Of a stretch of 64,000 nt of DNA, positions 25,682 to 35,123 are shown piece by piece. The stretch lies in contig NZ_JACIJP010000002.1 in the NCBI RefSeq assembly GCF_014199435.1, positions 598,001 through 662,000 on the forward strand, read 5' to 3'. Made by a program: the position numbers and the translations under genes. Positions within the stretch are counted from its first letter, which is position 1. Each line of letters opens with the position of its first letter. Under the pieces are notes generated by a model. It ran no database searches, was not told the DNA's origin, and worked only from the letters and a program-made list of their open reading frames with translations. This stretch comes from Sphingobium subterraneum (GTDB lineage: Bacteria; Pseudomonadota; Alphaproteobacteria; Sphingomonadales; Sphingomonadaceae).

Positions 25682-27853
25682 GTGCAATCCGATAAACTTG
25701 CGTTGTGGGCGGGACCAGAATGCACGATCGCCCGTGTCGGTGATGTGTGGCGAAACCAGGTTGTGGAAACCGGGCACAGCGATCGCCCAGAGGATCTGGC
25801 CCGGTTTGCGGAGCTGGGCGTAGAAGCGGTCCGCTATCCCATTCTCTGGGAACAGATTGCACCCGATAACCTCGACGCATGCGATTTCAGCTGGACCGAC
25901 GCACGCATCTTTGCCCTCTTGGGAGCGGGTATCGAGGTCATTGGCGGATTGCTCCACCATGGATCGGGGCCGCATTATACCCATCTGCTCGACCCCGAAT
26001 TTCCGGACACGTTCGCCGCGTTCGCGCAGCGCGTTGTCGAGCGCTATCCGTGGATAGACAAATGGACCCCGGTGAACGAGCCGCTGACAACCGCGCGCTT
26101 TTCGGCGCTCTACGGCCATTGGTATCCCCATCATCGCGCCTTCCGTTCCTTCGCACGAGCGCTGGTCAACCAGTGCCTGGGCACCGTACGGGCAATGCGG
26201 GTCATCCGTTCCGTCAATCCCCAGGCACAACTGGTCCAGACCGAGGATCTGGGGCGGACTTTTTCCACGGCTCCCTTGCGGGGGCAGGCGGCGCATGACA
26301 ATCAGCGCCGCTGGCTGACGTTCGATCTGTTGTGCGGCAAGGTGGTGCGCGGCCATGTTTTCTATCGCACGCTGCTGGAAGCCGGTATCGGCGAGGCGGA
26401 ACTTGCCGAACTGGCGACCGGCGATGGCAAGCCCGACATCATGGGCATCAACCATTATCTGACGAGCGACCGCTATCTCGACGATCGCACGCAGCTCTAT
26501 CTCGCCAGCCAGATCGGCGGAAACGCGACGCAGCGTTACGCGGATGTCGAGGCTACGCGTGTTCATCATCTCGCGGGCCAGACAGGGATCCGGCGGCGCC
26601 TGCACGAAGCGTGGAAACGCTATGGCATCCCTATTGCGGTGACCGAGGTCCACCATGGCTGCACGCGCGAAGAACAGACGCGCTGGTTTTGCGAAGTGTG
26701 GGACGAGAGCACGCGAGCGAGGCGCGAAGGCGTCGACCTGCACGCCGTCACCTTGTGGTCGGCCTTTGGCGCGATGGACTGGCGCTCCCTGCTCACCCGG
26801 CGCGAGGGCCGCTACGATGTGGGCGCGTTCGACCTACGGGGCAGCGAGGCCCGGCCTACGCTGGTCGCGCAGGCCGCCAAGGCGCTGGCGGCGACAGGTT
26901 CGTTCGACCATCCGGTGCTCGACGCGCCGGGCTGGTGGAAGCGTTCGTCACGCCTATACGACTGGCACGGCGCGGATCGCGAAGAGAGGCCCCATGCTGG
27001 TCGGCCCATCTGGATCACCGGGGCGACCGGAACGCTGGGGCAGTCGCTCGCACGCATCTGCAGCCATCGCGGCCTTGCCTGTGTGCTGACAGACCGCAGC
27101 GCCTGCGATATTGCCGATCAGGCTTCCGTGCAGTCGGCCCTGCACCGTATCAGGCCGTGGGCGGTCATCAACACGGCGGGTTTTGTCCGCGTCGACGATG
27201 CCGAGCGCGAAGTAGAGGCCTGCATGGCGGTCAACCATGCCGGAGCGGTCGCTCTCGCCGCCGCCTGTCAGGGCGCGGACATTCCCTTCCTGACCTTCTC
27301 GTCCGACCTGGTGTTCGACGGGGCGAACGGCCCTTATGACGAGGCGGCCCCGACCTGCCCCACCGGGGTTTATGGGCAGAGCAAGGCGATGGCCGAGCAG
27401 GCGCTCACGGGCATGTCGGACAAACATCTGATCGTGCGGACATCGGCCTTTTTCAGCGGATGGGACCGGTATAATTTCGCCTATCATGTGGCGGCGAGTC
27501 TGATGGCCGGGCGGCTGGTGCGCGCGTGCCCGGACACGGTCATTTCCCCCACCTTCGTGCCCGACCTGTGCCACGCGAGCCTCGACCTGCTGCTCGATGG
27601 CTGTACCGGCATCGCCCATGTCGCGAACGAGGGCGCGGTGAGCTGGTACGCGTTCGCCCGGATGGTCGCGGACATTATGGGGTATGACAAGGCATTGGTC
27701 GTAGCGGCCGCGAGCGGCCAATCCTCCGACACAACGTTGTTGAGCACCCGTTTCGCGCCGCTCCGCCCTTTGAACGAGGCGCTGGGCGACTGGGCGCATG
27801 ATGTCCGTTTGGCCGACATTCTGCCGGTCCCGCTGGTATCCGCCGCCGAATAA
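25682..27853 (+). CDS. fusion: GH1-like glycosidase domain + RmlD-like dTDP-sugar reductase domain
   Basis: A 723-residue two-domain protein. Residues 1-410 are a GH1-like barrel with KWTPVNEPLTTARFSALYGH (acid/base Glu near 129) and VTEVHHG (possible nucleophile Glu near 320). Residues from about 442 form an RmlD-type short-chain reductase: ITGATGTLGQSLARI, INTAGFVRVDDAE, DLVFDG, and the YGQSK catalytic Tyr/Lys. RmlD enzymes reduce dTDP-4-keto-6-deoxysugars. The combination suggests glycan or nucleotide-sugar work rather than catabolism. GTG start with AGAGG upstream. It converges on the glycosyltransferase-Glf fusion, sharing the terminator between them. Confidence 0.85.
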   Translation: MQSDKLALWAGPECTIARVGDVWRNQVVETGHSDRPEDLARFAELGVEAVRYPILWEQIAPDNLDACDFSWTDARIFALLGAGIEVIGGLLHHGSGPHYTHLLDPEFPDTFAAFAQRVVERYPWIDKWTPVNEPLTTARFSALYGHWYPHHRAFRSFARALVNQCLGTVRAMRVIRSVNPQAQLVQTEDLGRTFSTAPLRGQAAHDNQRRWLTFDLLCGKVVRGHVFYRTLLEAGIGEAELAELATGDGKPDIMGINHYLTSDRYLDDRTQLYLASQIGGNATQRYADVEATRVHHLAGQTGIRRRLHEAWKRYGIPIAVTEVHHGCTREEQTRWFCEVWDESTRARREGVDLHAVTLWSAFGAMDWRSLLTRREGRYDVGAFDLRGSEARPTLVAQAAKALAATGSFDHPVLDAPGWWKRSSRLYDWHGADREERPHAGRPIWITGATGTLGQSLARICSHRGLACVLTDRSACDIADQASVQSALHRIRPWAVINTAGFVRVDDAEREVEACMAVNHAGAVALAAACQGADIPFLTFSSDLVFDGANGPYDEAAPTCPTGVYGQSKAMAEQALTGMSDKHLIVRTSAFFSGWDRYNFAYHVAASLMAGRLVRACPDTVISPTFVPDLCHASLDLLLDGCTGIAHVANEGAVSWYAFARMVADIMGYDKALVVAAASGQSSDTTLLSTRFAPLRPLNEALGDWAHDVRLADILPVPLVSAAE

Positions 27854-27854
27854 A

Positions 27855-27886
27855 GAAAGCCGCCTGGCCATAACCGGGCGGCTTTC
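27855..27886. terminator. bidirectional terminator between two convergent fusion genes
   Basis: A 10-bp perfect stem GAAAGCCGCC/GGCGGCTTTC with a 12-base loop lies one base behind the GH1-RmlD stop and 20 bases behind the Glf fusion stop. The short A/T stretches at the stem feet work in both directions. Confidence 0.75.
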
Positions 27887-27906
27887 TGTAATGGGGTCGT
27901 GACCGA

Positions 27907-30258
27907 TCAGGCGGTCTGGACGAGCGGCTCCGGCGCGGCCTCGACAACGGGACCTATGCCAAGCTTGCGATAGGTGGCGAGCGCCTGTCCCACGACCTGA
28001 TCCATATTATAATAGCGGTAGGTGGCAAGGCGGCCGACGAACAGCACGTCCTCTGCCGCATCGGCCAGCGCTTCGTACCGCTTGTACAGCAACTGGTTCG
28101 CCGCACGCGGAATGGGGTAATAAGGGTCACCTTCTTCGCTCGGAAATTCGTAGGTGATGCTGGTGCGCTCGGCGCGTTGCCCGGTGAGGTGCTTGTACTC
28201 CGTCACGCGGGTATAGGGCACCGATGGTTCGGGATAGTTGATGACAGCGACCGGCTGGAACTGCGCGGTATCCACAGTCTCGTGCTTGAACTGGAGCGAG
28301 CGGTACGGCAAGCGGCCATAGCAATAATCGAAATATTCATCGACCGGGCCGGTAAAGACGAGCCGGTCGAAGCTGACCCGTTCGCGGACATCGCGATAAT
28401 CGACGCCCAGTTCGATATCGATATTGGGATGCGACAGCATATTCTCGAACATCGCCGTAAACCCGTTGCGGGGCATGACCTGGAATTTATCGGTAAAATA
28501 GCGGTCGTCGGTGTTCGAGCGTGTTGGTACGCGGGCCGTGACCGACTTATCCAACTCGGATGGGTCCATGCCCCACTGCTTGCGGGTGTAGCCCTGGAAG
28601 AATTTCTCGTAGAGGTCGCGTCCGATCTTCGAGATCACCACATCGGCCGACGTCCGCACCACCTCCACCGGTTCCGCGCGGCTGGCGAGAAAGGCGTCCA
28701 CTTCGTCTTCGGTGGTGAGATCCAGGGCGTACAGCGCGTTAATCGTGGTCCGGTTGATCGGCATGGGCACCAACATGCCATCCACACTGGCGAGCACGCG
28801 ATGCTCGTAAGACCGCCAGGATGTGAAGCGCGAGAGATAGGCGAAAATATCTTCCGAATTGGTGTGAAAGATATGCGGACCATATTGGTGGATCAGGATG
28901 CCTGCATCGTCGAGGCGGTCAAACGCGTTGCCCGCTATATGGGGGCGCCGGTCGATGACCAGAACCTTCTTGCCCGCGTCGGCGGCCAGCCGTTCGGCCA
29001 TCACCGATCCGGCGAACCCGGCGCCGACAACCAGATAGTCATAATGCGGGCCATCCCGGCGGGCGTTCGCCGGGCGGTTCCAGCCCTGCGGGCGCTTCAT
29101 GCGCGCGGCGACAAGTTCAGCCATGTGGCTGAATGTCTTGTCCCACGACATGTCGGCGAGCAGGGCATCGGCCTGATCGCGCCAGGCGTGGCTTTCGCGA
29201 CGGAGGGCGAGCAGGGCGTCACAGGCTTCGACAAAAGCGTCGGGCGTATCGGCGATGCGCACGGCGGCAAGGTCGCCATAATGACGCACGACATCTGCGA
29301 TCGGCGTGCTCACCACCGGGCAGCCCCCGGCGAGATATTCGGGCGTCTTTGTGGGGCTGATGAACCGCGTTGCCTCGTTGATCGCGAATGGCATCAACGC
29401 AACATCCCAGCCGCCCAGATAGGCCGGCAGTTCACTGTAATCCTTGCTGCCCAACCAATGGATATTGGGATGACGGGGCAGGGTCGCGGGGTCGATCTTC
29501 ACCACCGGGCCGATGAGCACGATCGACCAGTCGGGCCGCGCCTGTGCCAGATGGCTGACCAGGTCGAGATCCATCCGCTCGTCGATGACGCCGTAAAAGC
29601 CCAGGCGGGGGCGGGGCAAATGCGCCTGATCCTCAGGCTCCTGCTCTTGCGTTCGGGCTGTGTTGAAGTGGGCGACGTCGACGCTGGACGGGAAAGGATG
29701 GATATCGTCGTGCCGGTCCTGCATCGCTTCATAAAGGCTGTATCCGCCCGTGAACACGAGGTCAGCCGCCTCCAGCAGGTCTGCCTCACGGCTCAGCAAT
29801 TCGGGCGGCGCATTCTTGAAATTGGCGAGCGCATCCATGCAGTCGTAGATCGTGCATTGCGCCGCGATGTGTCGGGAGAACGGGAACATCATCGGCGTGT
29901 AGTACCAGCGCACGAGCGGTCCGGTTTCGGTGGTCATCAGCGTGTCGAGCAGGCCGCGCAGGCTGTGCTCTTCATCCTGCGGACTCATCCCGGCGGGCAG
30001 TTCCGGCCGTGCAACAATGACACCGGTCTTGGCGCAAGGACGGATATCGAGGCGGGCGGTGCCTTGGGCATCAGCGAAATATTCGGGCTCTTCCCAGAAG
30101 ATGACGCGATTGTCTTTGGCGAAACGCGCCATCAGATGCTGAGGGCGCTGGAAGACAAAATCCCACCGTAAGTGGCTAAAACAGATAATAGTGGCACCGG
30201 ACCGCGTGTCGCTGTTCAATAGGCGCAATTTAGCGGCCTGAGCCGAGGTTTGGTTCAT
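27907..30258 (-). CDS. glf: fusion: glycosyltransferase (GT4-like) + UDP-galactopyranose mutase
   Basis: A 783-residue two-domain protein. Residues about 20-390 are a GT-B glycosyltransferase: FVFQRPQHLMARFA near the N-terminus, LGFYGVIDERMDLDLV mid-domain, FISPTKTPEYLAGGCPVVST with the donor-binding Glu. Residues from about 403 are UDP-galactopyranose mutase: YDYLVVGAGFAGSVMAERLA, IDRRPHIAGNAFD, HQYGPHIFHT, GYTRKQWGMDPSEL, and a closing YRYYNMDQVVGQAL. Glf makes UDP-galactofuranose, so the fused transferase may use that donor directly. The ATG at 30258 is chosen; the open frame upstream has no support. It converges with the GH1-RmlD fusion. Confidence 0.9.
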   Translation of the reverse strand: MNQTSAQAAKLRLLNSDTRSGATIICFSHLRWDFVFQRPQHLMARFAKDNRVIFWEEPEYFADAQGTARLDIRPCAKTGVIVARPELPAGMSPQDEEHSLRGLLDTLMTTETGPLVRWYYTPMMFPFSRHIAAQCTIYDCMDALANFKNAPPELLSREADLLEAADLVFTGGYSLYEAMQDRHDDIHPFPSSVDVAHFNTARTQEQEPEDQAHLPRPRLGFYGVIDERMDLDLVSHLAQARPDWSIVLIGPVVKIDPATLPRHPNIHWLGSKDYSELPAYLGGWDVALMPFAINEATRFISPTKTPEYLAGGCPVVSTPIADVVRHYGDLAAVRIADTPDAFVEACDALLALRRESHAWRDQADALLADMSWDKTFSHMAELVAARMKRPQGWNRPANARRDGPHYDYLVVGAGFAGSVMAERLAADAGKKVLVIDRRPHIAGNAFDRLDDAGILIHQYGPHIFHTNSEDIFAYLSRFTSWRSYEHRVLASVDGMLVPMPINRTTINALYALDLTTEDEVDAFLASRAEPVEVVRTSADVVISKIGRDLYEKFFQGYTRKQWGMDPSELDKSVTARVPTRSNTDDRYFTDKFQVMPRNGFTAMFENMLSHPNIDIELGVDYRDVRERVSFDRLVFTGPVDEYFDYCYGRLPYRSLQFKHETVDTAQFQPVAVINYPEPSVPYTRVTEYKHLTGQRAERTSITYEFPSEEGDPYYPIPRAANQLLYKRYEALADAAEDVLFVGRLATYRYYNMDQVVGQALATYRKLGIGPVVEAAPEPLVQTA

Positions 30259-30376
30259 GGGGGACTCGCTGAAAAGAGAGGACAATCTCTTCAACGAAAG
30301 GCGATGCAACCAGTTCCTGACGCAACCGGGCACAGCGCCGATTTGCGACAGCCTGAGTTGATATGTTGTCGGAACT

Positions 30377-31252
30377 TCAACGCGTCTTGGTTTCGACAAT
30401 CAAATCCATGGAAAGGGTCATCTCCTCTCCTGCACCAAGCGCGCGAATACCCAGCATGGCCCGTTCGCCGTCGGGGCGGGACAGGGCGTCATTGGCGTGG
30501 GTCACCGGCTCCGCAACAAAGATGCCGCCCCCTGGCGGCGAATAGAGCTGGAAATACGGGACAGCAGGTGAGGACAGAATGAGGTCGAACGGGCGACCGG
30601 GCTCGCAAATGCGTGCCGTGCCGCTCCAGCCATCATAGCCGTTGTCGAGATCGCGTCCACAAACCGGCCCGTCGAGGGAGAAGCGGCCTGTGGCGGGAAT
30701 GCGTTCCACCGGCAGCACGTCCTCGTCGACCGTCCAGACATGGCCGACGTCGGTTTCGAGCCGTGTGGTAGCGTCGCACAGGAAATAGGGATGGAAACCG
30801 AGCCCGCACGGCATGGGATCGGGTGAAAGGTTGCGGCAGGACAGAGTAGCGACCAGCCGATCGGCATGCAGATGATAATCGATCCGCGCCGCGTAATCCC
30901 ACGGCCATTCGTCCGCCACATGATGATAGGTGAGGATGGCGCGATCCGCACCGCTGCTGTCGACGCGCCACGGAACCAGCCAGCCCTGCCCGTGCAGAGG
31001 GCTGGGATCGCCCTTCATATTGGGCGCAAGGAAGATGCGCCTGTCCTGCCAGACAAAGGTGCCGCCGCGAATCCGGTTCGAGAAAGGCACCAGGGGGAAA
31101 CAGCCGCATGCGAGCGCATGTTGGGCGTCATCCGGGGCGGGGCGAAGGAGCGGAAAGGTCTCGTCATCCCGCCGATATTTGAGGCGTCCGATCGATCCGC
31201 CCCATTCGGGCAGGACAGTCATGCGGAGCGGACCGGACGTTAATTCCAGCAT
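30377..31252 (-). CDS. aldose 1-epimerase (galactose mutarotase-like)
   Basis: About 291 residues with the family blocks FPLVPFSNRIRGG (substrate Arg, about residue 53), HGQGWLVPW with the catalytic His (about 85), and GLGFHPYFL (second His, about 148). It interconverts alpha and beta anomers of free sugars. Given the neighbouring D-galactose pathway, D-galactose is the likely substrate. Start set at MLELTSGPL; an ATG 54 bases upstream adds an unlikely tail. It points away from, but lies next to, the galactonate genes. Confidence 0.87.
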   Translation of the reverse strand: MLELTSGPLRMTVLPEWGGSIGRLKYRRDDETFPLLRPAPDDAQHALACGCFPLVPFSNRIRGGTFVWQDRRIFLAPNMKGDPSPLHGQGWLVPWRVDSSGADRAILTYHHVADEWPWDYAARIDYHLHADRLVATLSCRNLSPDPMPCGLGFHPYFLCDATTRLETDVGHVWTVDEDVLPVERIPATGRFSLDGPVCGRDLDNGYDGWSGTARICEPGRPFDLILSSPAVPYFQLYSPPGGGIFVAEPVTHANDALSRPDGERAMLGIRALGAGEEMTLSMDLIVETKTR

Positions 31253-31401
31253 GAGAAGGGCCTGCAAAGCATGCGGCGGGCAAAGGTTCCCTTCCGTTCG
31301 TCGCATTTATGGGAATTTTCGCACGACTTAACGTAAAATGCGGATATTCTGGGCAAATAGTGGATGTGTTGGTTCAGTGTCCACTTATGCGGGGATGGCA
31401 T

Positions 31402-31650
31402 ATGGCAACGATGATGAGAGAGTTTGCACAGGTTCGTGAGCCGGTGGGGCTGGACGATCTGATCGAGGCGCTGACGCAACTGCGCGCGGCGCTTCCGGAA
31501 GGCGCGGAGGCTGATGTGCGGTTCAAGGGCGACGACGTATTCGGTCGCCAGATCTGCATTTCCTGGCTGCGCGAACAAACGGCCGAAGAAGCCGAGCTCG
31601 ATGCACGCTATACCGCGGCGTCTGCCACGTCCCTGTCGCTCGCCGCCTGA
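31402..31650 (+). CDS. small hypothetical protein
   Basis: An 82-residue soluble protein, unrecognised, with a helical middle (LDDLIEALTQLRAALP) and RFKGDDVFGRQICISWL. GGGGATGG precedes the ATG at 31402; the same frame is open back to 31309, but that part is lower in GC and has no ribosome site. Its stop is two bases from the convergent dgoD stop. It lies between aldose epimerase and dgoD, on the opposite strand to both. Confidence 0.5.
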   Translation: MATMMREFAQVREPVGLDDLIEALTQLRAALPEGAEADVRFKGDDVFGRQICISWLREQTAEEAELDARYTAASATSLSLAA

Positions 31651-31652
31651 CA

Positions 31653-32792
31653 TCACCATTCGGCAAAGCTGCCGTCGGCATTGTGCCACACCGGGTTGCG
31701 CCAGCGATGACGATCCCGGTCGGCGGCGCGAACGGCGGCTTCGTCGATATCGACCCCTAGCCCTGGCCCTTCCGGAATGGCGAGAAAGCCGTCCACCGTG
31801 GCCAGTACCTCGGGATTGGTAACGAAACTCAGCAGGTCGTGCCCGACATTGTAATGGATGCCGAGCGAGATTTCCTGAATCGCGACATTGGGCGTGCATC
31901 CGGCGAGTTGCAGGCACGAAGCGAGCGCCAGCGGCCCAAGCGGGCAATGCGGTGCGACCGCCACATCGGCGGCCTCCGCCATCGCCGCGATCCGGCGGCA
32001 TTCGGACAGGCCCCCGGCATGGCTGAGGTCGGGTTGGATAATGTCGACCGTCGCACTCGCCAGTAAGGATTTGAAATCCCAGCGGGAATAGAGCCGTTCG
32101 CCCAGCGCGATCGGTGTGCTGGTAATCGCCGCAATCTGTGCCAGTCCCTCCCAGTTTTCCGACAGCAGCGGCTCCTCGATAAAGAGCAGGCCCAAAGGTT
32201 CGAGCATCTTGGCAAGCTGCTTCGCCATCGGCTTGTGAACCCTGCCGTGGAAATCGAGGCCGACATCCATCCCCTGCCCCTGCGCGGCTTCGACCCGGCG
32301 AACGACATCGTCGAACAGCCGGGGTGTACCCAGCCAGTCCAGTTCGGCGGTGGCGTTCATCTTGACAGCGGAAAAGCCCTGCGCCTTGCGGGCGGCGGCG
32401 GCCTCGGCGATCTCGTGCGGCCGGTCCCCACCGATCCACGCATAGGCGCGGATCTTGTCGCGCACCCGCCCGCCCAGCATGTCCCACGCGGGAAGGCCGG
32501 TTACACGCCCTTTCAGATCCCACAGCGCCTGATCGAGCCCGGACAGCGCGCTCATCAGCACCGGGCCGCCGCGATAGAAGCCGCCGCGATAGGCGATCTG
32601 CCAGATGTCCTCGATCCGGCGGGGATCATAACCCAAAAACCGGTCGCGCAGCGCCTCGAACGCCCCTTCTACCGCCTCGGCATGTCCTTCCAGGCTGGCC
32701 TCGCCCCAGCCGACGGCGCCATCCTCGCTCTCCACGCGGACGAACAGCCAACGTGGCGGCACCAGGAAGGTTTCGATGCGCCCGATCTTCAT
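31653..32792 (-). CDS. dgoD: D-galactonate dehydratase
   Basis: A 379-residue enolase-superfamily enzyme converting D-galactonate to 2-keto-3-deoxygalactonate. Nearly all family landmarks are present: IETFLVPPRWLF, RGGFYRGGPVLMSA, LDFHGRVHKPMAKQLAKMLE (Asp ligand and acid His region), FIEEPLL, LGERLYSR, IQPDLSHAGG, APHCPLGPLALA, and the C-terminal WRNPVWHNADGSFAEW. Length equals E. coli DgoD. Start overlaps the GH1 gene stop (ATGA), making a lactonase-GH1-dgoD operon. Confidence 0.95.
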   Translation of the reverse strand: MKIGRIETFLVPPRWLFVRVESEDGAVGWGEASLEGHAEAVEGAFEALRDRFLGYDPRRIEDIWQIAYRGGFYRGGPVLMSALSGLDQALWDLKGRVTGLPAWDMLGGRVRDKIRAYAWIGGDRPHEIAEAAAARKAQGFSAVKMNATAELDWLGTPRLFDDVVRRVEAAQGQGMDVGLDFHGRVHKPMAKQLAKMLEPLGLLFIEEPLLSENWEGLAQIAAITSTPIALGERLYSRWDFKSLLASATVDIIQPDLSHAGGLSECRRIAAMAEAADVAVAPHCPLGPLALASCLQLAGCTPNVAIQEISLGIHYNVGHDLLSFVTNPEVLATVDGFLAIPEGPGLGVDIDEAAVRAADRDRHRWRNPVWHNADGSFAEW

Positions 32793-34087
32793 GTTCCGGG
32801 CTCCACAATGCTGGGGACGGGCGGTTCGTGGGCCATGCGCGCGGCCGCCTGCACCTGCTGTTCGCGTGCGTCGAGCCGGTTCCAGTGCGAAGGTGGAACA
32901 ATCGGTACGGAGAGGCACAGGCTTTGCGCCGGGAGCACTTCCTTCCAGGATGCGATGAGCTCCTTGTACGCCCTGCCCACGGGGCGGATATTCCGGTCAA
33001 GGTCGTAGAGGCCCAGTGGATTGACGGTGCCGTTCTGTTCGCGGAGTGCGGTGTCCCAGTCGACCTGATCGGTCAGCGAATACCAGGTGAACCCGACGGT
33101 GGGGATGCCGACGTTGCGGATGCGCAGCACATTGGCCCATTCCTTCCACAGCCAGTTGACCGCCTCGTCGCCGTTCGGGCCTTCCTTGAAGTTGGTCTCG
33201 GTGTGCATGACCGGCAGGCCGTAGCGGCCGTAATATTGGCGCGTGATCTCGCTGTACCCGAACACCTCGCCGCTCGCCCAAGTGCGCCCGTCAGCGTGAA
33301 CCCGGTGCTCGTTCGTGCAGTAATAGTCGTTGCCCAGGATGCAGTGCTGCTTCAGCCGGTTACCGAGGAAGAAATGATATTCCTCCTTCGTCATGCCGTT
33401 ATCGAGCAGATATTCGTACATCTCGCTGTCGACCCGGCGGCCGTAATTGAGGTCGAGCGAGAGAAACCGCATCGAGTTGAGGATTTCGGCGGGGCCGATC
33501 GCGTCGGGGCTGTCGGCGTGGAAATATTCCGACGATTCGCTCTGGATGAAGATCGCATCGGGGCGTCGCTTCAGGATCGCCTGCATGGCCAGGACGTTCG
33601 CCTTGACGATATGCTTGAGCGCGGTGACGAAGGTCTGGTCGGTGGTCCCCTGCTCGTTCCACCATCCATATTTGGCGGAAAACATGGCGCAGATGAACAT
33701 CTCGTTGACGGGCGTGTAGAGCTGCACCCACGGGAAGCGTTCGGCGAAATCCCCGGCGTAGCGGGCGAACAGGGCGGGGAAATCCGGGTTCTGGAAATTG
33801 CCGATCCAGTCGGGCACACCGAAGTGGCAGAGATCGACGATCGGATTGACATCGCGGCGGCGCAGCTCGTTGAAGGTGAGATCGGCAAACTCCCAGTCAT
33901 AGCGGCCGGGACCAAGGTAGGTACGGTGGATCGGCGGCCCGTAGCGCAGAAAACCGATGCCCATTTCGCGCAGCAAATCGAAATCCGTCCGCCAGTGCCG
34001 ATAATGGCCGCACACCTCCATCTGATCCACACGCGTGCGGCCGTTGTTGATCGTCGGAATGCTGTTTTCGATTCCGGTGCAGAACAT
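32789..34087 (-). CDS. family 1 glycoside hydrolase, probable beta-galactosidase/beta-glucosidase
   Basis: A 432-residue cytoplasmic enzyme (no signal peptide). It has QLYTPVNEMFICAMF with the acid/base Glu (about residue 128) and MHTETNFKEG with the nucleophile Glu (about 295). It probably releases galactose or a related sugar from a beta-glycoside; the pathway around it argues for galactose. It stands between the lactonase and dgoD on the same strand, coupled to dgoD by a 4-base overlap, and separated from the lactonase by 89 bases that hold a palindromic repeat. Confidence 0.85.
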   Translation of the reverse strand: MFCTGIENSIPTINNGRTRVDQMEVCGHYRHWRTDFDLLREMGIGFLRYGPPIHRTYLGPGRYDWEFADLTFNELRRRDVNPIVDLCHFGVPDWIGNFQNPDFPALFARYAGDFAERFPWVQLYTPVNEMFICAMFSAKYGWWNEQGTTDQTFVTALKHIVKANVLAMQAILKRRPDAIFIQSESSEYFHADSPDAIGPAEILNSMRFLSLDLNYGRRVDSEMYEYLLDNGMTKEEYHFFLGNRLKQHCILGNDYYCTNEHRVHADGRTWASGEVFGYSEITRQYYGRYGLPVMHTETNFKEGPNGDEAVNWLWKEWANVLRIRNVGIPTVGFTWYSLTDQVDWDTALREQNGTVNPLGLYDLDRNIRPVGRAYKELIASWKEVLPAQSLCLSVPIVPPSHWNRLDAREQQVQAAARMAHEPPVPSIVEPGT

Positions 34088-34115
34088 GAAGTGGGTGATA
34101 ATCCTTGCTCCTCAA

Positions 34116-34161
34116 GCATCGGGCCAAAAAGTGGGAACCGGCTTTTGGCGATAAACGATGC
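34116..34161. repeat. palindromic GCATCG...CGATGC repeat in the galactose operon
   Basis: GCATCG and CGATGC bound the element; inside, GCCAAAAAG and CTTTTGGC pair with one bulge around TGGGAACCG. This form is familiar from intergenic repeats of several alphaproteobacteria. It lies between the lactonase and GH1 genes, where it could lower read-through or stabilise mRNA ends. Confidence 0.7.
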
Positions 34162-34176
34162 GACAACAGATAATGT

Positions 34177-35055
34177 TCAGCCGCCGAAGGGGACATCCGC
34201 CATGCCGCCGACCGCTGGTGTGGTTATAAAGAGCGCGCCCGCCAATGGTTGCCTCGCCAGCTCATTTTCCGGGATGCCGATGCGCGCTGATGTGATCACC
34301 AGCGTGTCGAGGCCCGACCCGGCGAACGTGCAACTGGTGGGCCGCTGCACCGGCACCTCCAGCGTCTCCACACAATGACCTTCGGGAGAAAGGCGGCGCA
34401 GGCACCAGCCGTCCCAGAAGGCGACCCACAGATGGCTCTGCGCATCGACGCTCATGCCATCGGGATATCCGTCCGCCCGTTCGAAATGGACGAACTCCTC
34501 GCGTGTCACGATCTCACCCGCTTCGTCGAGCGCGTAGCGATAGATCCGGCCGAGCGCGGAATCGGCGTGGTACATGATGCGATTGTCGCGGCTGAATGCC
34601 GGGCCGTTGGTCACCCGGTAGCCGCCATCCATCAGGGTCCAGTGGGTTGGCGAATCGACCCGAAACAACTGCCCGCTCGCCTGTTCCTCGGCATCGTCCA
34701 TTGTCCCCGCCCAGAAGCGGCCCGCTCGGTCGACCTTGCCGTCGTTGCAGCGATTGCCGGGGACGTCGGGTTCCAGATCGGCCAGATGGTCATAGGCGCC
34801 GCGTTCCGGATCGATCAGCGCCAGCCCGTGCATTGTTCCGGCTATGAAACCGCCCGCCGCGTGCGGAGCAAGCGCAGTGACTGGCCAGGGCGGGTCATAG
34901 AGGGTGACGTCGCCGCTGGCCCAGTCCCGCCGCCAGATAGCGGGGGTGCGAATATCGACCCAATACAGGCTCTGGTCCCGCTCCACCCAGACCGGGCCTT
35001 CGCCCAGTCGGTTGCGGCATTCGACCAGAGGTGTCGCGGAGGAAGACATGGGCAT
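34177..35055 (-). CDS. SMP-30/gluconolactonase family protein, probable D-galactonolactonase
   Basis: A 292-residue six-bladed propeller lactonase. It has RLGEGPVWVE (metal Glu, about residue 18), GNRCNDGKVDRAGRFWAGTM (metal Asn/Asp, about 100-119), TNGPAFSRD and YPDGMSVDAQSHLWVAFW (Asp near 200). It would hydrolyse D-galactono-lactone made by galactose dehydrogenase to galactonate. Substrate is inferred from the operon; the family also takes gluconolactone and others. First gene of the minus-strand operon, divergent from dgoK. Confidence 0.85.
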   Translation of the reverse strand: MPMSSSATPLVECRNRLGEGPVWVERDQSLYWVDIRTPAIWRRDWASGDVTLYDPPWPVTALAPHAAGGFIAGTMHGLALIDPERGAYDHLADLEPDVPGNRCNDGKVDRAGRFWAGTMDDAEEQASGQLFRVDSPTHWTLMDGGYRVTNGPAFSRDNRIMYHADSALGRIYRYALDEAGEIVTREEFVHFERADGYPDGMSVDAQSHLWVAFWDGWCLRRLSPEGHCVETLEVPVQRPTSCTFAGSGLDTLVITSARIGIPENELARQPLAGALFITTPAVGGMADVPFGG

Positions 35056-35123
35056 GGATCAGGAAACCCGTCAGACGCGCGAGGGTTTCGCCGCCACCCG
35101 TCTATCACGCGTCTATTCGGCCA

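Noticed and set aside
28177-30171. 664-codon plus-strand frame opposite the glycosyltransferase-Glf gene
   Set aside because: His/Arg/Val-rich shadow sequence without family motifs; the minus-strand fusion is well supported.
32753-34378. 541-codon plus-strand frame opposite the GH1 gene
   Set aside because: Antisense of a clearly recognisable glycosidase.
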